From positions 1 to 44,784 of the forward strand of contig JBMNOY010000012.1 of the NCBI GenBank assembly GCA_050943315.1: 44,784 nt of DNA, in the 5' to 3' direction. The notes beneath the pieces were generated by a model. That model was not told the origin of the DNA and did no database searches. It saw nothing but the letters and a program-made list of their open reading frames with translations. Within the stretch, counting starts at the first letter, position 1. Every line of letters begins with the position of its first letter. Positions 41,069-44,784 of this stretch are shown piece by piece. Origin of the DNA: JBDKUD01 sp050943315. Lineage in GTDB: Bacteria; Bacillota; Syntrophomonadia; Syntrophomonadales; Syntrophomonadaceae. The translations under genes were made by a program, and so were the position numbers.

Positions 41069-42729
41069 CTTTTTACCTCCTTCGAATATTCTGCATACTT
41101 GGTAATTGCACCGGAAAAGAATAATATAAAGAATACAATTGGCATATACAGGCTATTAGGCTCCAGTAGCAGGGGTTCAGCATCATCTAACGATATTTCC
41201 ATAATTGTCCCCTCCAGGTTAACATCGGATTGCACCGATACATCACTGGTTATGGCTGATTTATCCGGTGTAAAGTCCTTTGCTGCCAGGTAACTGCGCC
41301 TGGCTTCCGGTATTTGTTCAGCTTCTGACCCGGAATTCTCGTTGTTGCTGACCATGCGCTGACTTGCTTCCGGAGGCGGTTGCATTTCTTTTTCGCTTTT
41401 AAGATCAGTCGGGGGCTCCGGTTGGCCATTCATTGGCAAATCATTTTTGATAGGTGCGGTTATCTGACTACCGCTGCCCTGGTCAGCAACTGTTACCGTA
41501 CAAGTAGCCGTAAGACCACCAGCGACCGTTGTTGCCGTTATAATCGCTTTACCCGGACCAACAACTGTCACCAGGCCTTGATTATCCACCGTGGCCACCC
41601 GGGTATCGCTGGAACTCCAGACTACCTCTTTATTAGTCGCATTGTAGGGGGCTATAAACGCCTCTAACTGGTAAGATGCACCTACCTTGAGACTGACCTG
41701 ACTCTTATCCAGAGTGACTTGTGTGGGAGAACCAGTGTTCTTATCCGGGCTGGAAGAGCTGCCAATCGTATAGTAGAAGGTCACAACATCACTGTCTTCC
41801 TTGCCTGGACCAATTGTAATGGCCTTAATTACAGTATCCCTGGTTATCTCGATAGGTTTATTAATACTGCTCAGATTATCTGGCCGCAGACTCCACCACC
41901 GTTTGGCACTCTGGTTATATATCGGGCTGTTCACGGTTGGAGTGGTGCCATCAGTAGTATAATGAATCTTATCGGCATCATTACCCTTGGTGGTCAGCTC
42001 TATCAATGTCCCTTTGGCTACCTCACCGCTGGGTATATTCGCCCGGGGACTATCCCATTTATCTGGAACAGCCGTGCGTACTTCAATTTTGCTTACATAT
42101 TTTAAAAAAGAATTGTTCATTTGCTCGATTATCGAACGCTGCCCGCACATCAGAAATAATGAATCCATATCGTTCATATTTGCCGGGTTTTTCCCTTCAG
42201 CACTTACCAGAGCCAGTATAGGCTCAACCTCTACAGCCCCCTCTCCGGAACCGGGAACACTGCCGTCAGTACTTTCAGCATTCATTAAGTTAGGAAAATA
42301 ATAGCGTTTATCATTAAGCAGTTCTTTGACCGTCAGGGTAACCGTATAGCCGTCAACGGAAGTAAAGATCAGCAGCCGGGCATCGCTCTTTATCCCGGCT
42401 AAATTCAGCAAATCTCTTAACTTAACCCCTTTTCCCACATACCATTTGCGGGTGGGCCAGGTGTTAATCGTACTATAAATATGCTCGTATTGCTCCATGG
42501 CTTGAAGTTGAGACAAACTTAATGTCACCGGATTGCTCACTCCATCACCGGTAATCTCTAGCGATTGAGATGGCTCCGCCATGGAAGCGGCAGGAGCCAA
42601 TAAATTAAACAAACCGGTAATAAGCAAAGCCAAAATAAGTTTTTTTAGCCTGCCAAGGTGTTTGTGGTTAAATGCAGCGTCCCTATTATTTACGCTTGCT
42701 GGATTAGCTAAGGTTAAATAATTAGGCAT
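41065..42729 (-). CDS. Exported SUOX-like protein with chitobiase-like and Ig-like domains and C-terminal membrane anchor
   Basis: 554 residues. Signal peptide after a 28-residue leader (LILALLITGLFNLLAPAASM). SUOX-like domain about 52-225 (YSTINTWPTRKWYVGKGVKL). Chitobiase-like domain about 250-330 (KIHYTTDGTTPTVNSPIYN). Bacterial Ig-like (BIG2) domain about 342-425 (VVWSSSDTRVATVDNQGLVT). A Pro/Glu-rich linker (430-510) leads to a membrane helix (LYMPIVFFILFFSGAI) and a short basic tail. Its start overlaps the preceding stop by eight bases and its stop overlaps the channel gene by four. The anchored tail next to a proton channel suggests a physical connection to that motor, which is inference. 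Confidence 0.82.
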   Translation of the reverse strand: MPNYLTLANPASVNNRDAAFNHKHLGRLKKLILALLITGLFNLLAPAASMAEPSQSLEITGDGVSNPVTLSLSQLQAMEQYEHIYSTINTWPTRKWYVGKGVKLRDLLNLAGIKSDARLLIFTSVDGYTVTLTVKELLNDKRYYFPNLMNAESTDGSVPGSGEGAVEVEPILALVSAEGKNPANMNDMDSLFLMCGQRSIIEQMNNSFLKYVSKIEVRTAVPDKWDSPRANIPSGEVAKGTLIELTTKGNDADKIHYTTDGTTPTVNSPIYNQSAKRWWSLRPDNLSSINKPIEITRDTVIKAITIGPGKEDSDVVTFYYTIGSSSSPDKNTGSPTQVTLDKSQVSLKVGASYQLEAFIAPYNATNKEVVWSSSDTRVATVDNQGLVTVVGPGKAIITATTVAGGLTATCTVTVADQGSGSQITAPIKNDLPMNGQPEPPTDLKSEKEMQPPPEASQRMVSNNENSGSEAEQIPEARRSYLAAKDFTPDKSAITSDVSVQSDVNLEGTIMEISLDDAEPLLLEPNSLYMPIVFFILFFSGAITKYAEYSKEVKS

Positions 42730-44784
42730 TTAACTTATTCAACACCTTTACTATAACCGTCGCCGCTTCCGCTCGGGTAGCGATTCCCTGGGGCCTAAAG
42801 GTATTGTCGGGATACCCAAACATTAAGCTATTATCGACAACAGTAGCTATAGCATCCCGGGCCCAGGGGGAGATGCTATTGTTATCGGTAAACCCAGTAT
42901 TTTTGCTGACTATCGGCAGCTTAGCCGCCTGGCCTATTATTACCGCCATTTGTTCGCGGGTGACCAGGTCATCCGGGCCAAAGGTATTACTATCATAACC
43001 ATTTATTAAACCTGCGGTTACAGCACAGGCAATATAGTCTTTAGCCCAGTGGGTAGTGGTATCAGCAAAAAACTTGCCGCCATGGTTCTCAAGTTTTAAA
43101 GCCTTGACCAGCATGGTAACAAACTCAGCCCTGCTCATAGTCTGGTCAGGTTTAAAAGTACCATCAGGATAACCGGCAACAACACCGGAAGCCACCAGTT
43201 GCCTGATACTTTCTTCTGCCCAGTGCCCCGCTATATCGGTAAGATTTATCGTTTCCTGCGGTTCTTCAATCAACTCTTTCCGGACCATAACGGCAAACTT
43301 GGTAAAATGGTCAATTTCCACCGTTATGGTATTTCCGTTTACAGTACCTCCAATGTTAACCCACTCACCCCGTGATTCATCATAAAAATATACGGCCGGA
43401 ATTTCTTTGTCGGTTAACACATTAGGATTAAAACTTATGGTCAGGCTTACTTTTTTGGCGAAACTGTAAGTACTATGACCACCAACAGATATTTCGTACA
43501 CATCACCGGCCAGTTGGTAGCCTGACGGTATCACCGGCGGTGTACTTACTTTCACAATCTTTACTTCCACATCACCAGTTTCTTTAATGGCATTAGCCGG
43601 TATCACTAAAGTCACTTCATTACCCAGGCTAATGGTATTATCCTTGTTAGGTGAGATGGTTTCGTTGGCATTGTCAATTGCATTTTTTACCTTGTAGGTA
43701 AAGGTGGCAACATCACTATTCTTTTTACCTGGTCCAATAGTTATTGCTTTAATGGTGGTATCCTGTTTGATTTCTATAGGATGATTAATAATGTCCAAAT
43801 CGTCGGCCCGGGAAGACCACCACCGGCTGGCAATTATGTTGTACATGGGACTATTTATATTAGGAGTAGTCCCGTCGGTTGTATAATAAATCTTGTCATC
43901 ATCCATATTTTTGTTGCTCAGTTTAACCATGGTTCCTGGCGTTACCTCACCACTTTTCGGGTCTGCTGTGGGGGTATCCCACTGGGACGGACTGGCAGCC
44001 AGCACTTCAATTTTGCTTAAATTTTTCACAAACAACTGACCATTTTGCTCGGTAACCGCACGCTGTCCCAACATTAAATACAAAGCATCAGAGTCATTCA
44101 TATAACCTGGGTCATCAGTACCTTCTGCACCTATTAGAGCCACCATCGGCTCAACCACCTGTTTTCCGTCAGAGGAACCAGGTATATGGCCTTCCCCTTC
44201 GCCGCCGCTCATAAGGTTGGGAAAATAATAACGGGTGTCAGATAACAACTCTTGAGCGGTGAGTGTTATGGAAAAGCCGTCTTTTGCAGTGAACTTAAGT
44301 AAACCGTTGCCTCTCATACCTGCCCGGTCCAGCAAATCTCTCAGTTTGACACCTTTGCCCACATACCATTTCTTCGAAGGCCAGGTATTAATAGCACTGT
44401 AAACCTGTTGATACTGTTGCATTTTCTCCAGATCGGCCCGGGTAAACTCAACCTCATTTGCCACTCCGCTGCCGGTGATAGTCAAAACTACATCACCAGG
44501 TGTTACTTCACCGCTGCCCGATTTGACTCGGAATGTTCTGGTTACCAGTGGAACACCTGCACCCTCCACTGTTATAGTATAGGTGCCGGTAACGGCATTG
44601 GAACCTAGTGCAAAGCTAGTCTCGAAATTGCTATTGCCTACCTCCACCTCAACAGGTCCGTAAACAATCTGTCCGTTAGGGCCGGTTACCTTAACATTTA
44701 ATCGGGTGAGGTTAACTTCCACGGTCCCCTTGATAGTAACTGTCTTCCCGGCTGCAAAATCCTGACCGTCAGCGGGAAGGACCA
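42722..44784 (-). CDS. Large S-layer SUOX-like protein with three SLH repeats, N-terminus outside window
   Basis: The reading frame is open to the window edge, so the gene is partial; 686 residues are visible. The first ~90 look like a beta-sandwich (LNVKVTGPNGQIVYGPVEVE). Then follow a SUOX-like domain (YSAINTWPSKKWYVGKGVKL), a chitobiase-like domain (KIYYTTDGTTPNINSPMYN), a further beta domain (about 365-475 from the GTG at 44722; VYEISVGGHSTYSFAKKVSL) and three SLH repeats at the C-terminus (AGHWAEESIRQLVASGVVAG, TTHWAKDYIACAVTAGLING, ISPWARDAIATVVDNSLMFG). It is the largest surface member of the series. No Cys is at the metal-ligand position. Confidence 0.88.
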   Translation of the reverse strand, partial: VLPADGQDFAAGKTVTIKGTVEVNLTRLNVKVTGPNGQIVYGPVEVEVGNSNFETSFALGSNAVTGTYTITVEGAGVPLVTRTFRVKSGSGEVTPGDVVLTITGSGVANEVEFTRADLEKMQQYQQVYSAINTWPSKKWYVGKGVKLRDLLDRAGMRGNGLLKFTAKDGFSITLTAQELLSDTRYYFPNLMSGGEGEGHIPGSSDGKQVVEPMVALIGAEGTDDPGYMNDSDALYLMLGQRAVTEQNGQLFVKNLSKIEVLAASPSQWDTPTADPKSGEVTPGTMVKLSNKNMDDDKIYYTTDGTTPNINSPMYNIIASRWWSSRADDLDIINHPIEIKQDTTIKAITIGPGKKNSDVATFTYKVKNAIDNANETISPNKDNTISLGNEVTLVIPANAIKETGDVEVKIVKVSTPPVIPSGYQLAGDVYEISVGGHSTYSFAKKVSLTISFNPNVLTDKEIPAVYFYDESRGEWVNIGGTVNGNTITVEIDHFTKFAVMVRKELIEEPQETINLTDIAGHWAEESIRQLVASGVVAGYPDGTFKPDQTMSRAEFVTMLVKALKLENHGGKFFADTTTHWAKDYIACAVTAGLINGYDSNTFGPDDLVTREQMAVIIGQAAKLPIVSKNTGFTDNNSISPWARDAIATVVDNSLMFGYPDNTFRPQGIATRAEAATVIVKVLNKLNA

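Noticed and set aside
36661..44784. Recent tandem DNA duplication or mobile repeat
   Set aside because: The proteins share domains and motifs, but the nucleotide sequences and domain tails have diverged, and there are no transposase genes or flanking repeats.
1..44784. CRISPR arrays, tRNA, rRNA, insertion sequences, prophage
   Set aside because: No regularly spaced repeats, tRNA- or rRNA-like segments, transposases, integrases or phage genes were seen.

Overview
The window looks like the chromosome of an anaerobic Gram-positive bacterium, probably a Clostridia-type Bacillota. The evidence is S-layer-homology proteins, lipoprotein signal peptides, energy-coupling-factor (ECF) transporters, an FlhB-like/YraN pair, many TTG/GTG starts behind strong GGAGG ribosome sites, and moderate GC. 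Genus cannot be fixed from the sequence. Almost everything is on the minus strand; only two genes (32436-33358) are on the plus strand.

Layout in transcription order, right to left. (A) 44784-33360: a long run of cell-envelope redox genes. Six proteins carry a molybdopterin-oxidoreductase-like (SUOX-like) fold and a seventh is a probable member. Several add chitobiase-like domains and three S-layer-homology repeats. The run also holds an ExbB/MotA-type channel with a DUF2149 partner, an FMN-binding protein with a flavinylation motif, and a NapH-like polyferredoxin. (B) 32436-33358 (+): a NusG_II-domain protein and a Gx-family membrane protein, resembling EetA/EetB, behind a good sigma-A promoter. 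(C) 32287-25053: an unknown Cys-tailed protein, then two ECF modules (three-gene and four-gene) around an ApbE flavin transferase. A-C together look like a flavin-based extracytosolic electron-transfer system. (D) 24862-22496: FlhB-like, YraN, endonuclease IV and a divergent FolD.

(E) 22314-11055: an acetoin/2,3-butanediol block. An AcoR-like sigma-54 activator plus a MoaD-like protein is followed by three units that each have a -24/-12 promoter with exact GG-N10-GC spacing: a soluble PocR-type chemoreceptor, a multi-pass membrane protein, and the operon Lin0512 - butanediol dehydrogenase - AcoA - AcoB - AcoX - AcoC - AhpD-like protein. The operon ends at a terminator. No dihydrolipoamide dehydrogenase (E3) is present, and the E2 subunit has no visible E3-binding domain.

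(F) 10580-1565: two GcvH-like lipoyl carriers with an unusual SGKW lipoylation site, a GlcD-like flavoprotein, an HdrD/GlcF-like iron-sulfur protein, a DUF6506 protein, two lipoate-ligase-type proteins, a LipT-like FAD reductase and two LipS1/LipS2-like radical SAM proteins. This is a self-contained module for making and using protein-bound lipoate. (G) 1545-1: a TPP riboswitch with terminator in front of a fused ThiD-ThiE gene that runs off the window.

A working idea for E-F is that acetoin cleavage produces reduced lipoyl groups that are reoxidised by the AhpD-like protein and/or the GcvH/GlcD/HdrD module instead of E3, while F and G supply the lipoate and TPP cofactors. This is inference from gene content. 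The two most interesting systems are this E3-less lipoyl redox locus and the S-layer/flavin/SUOX-like envelope electron-transfer locus.
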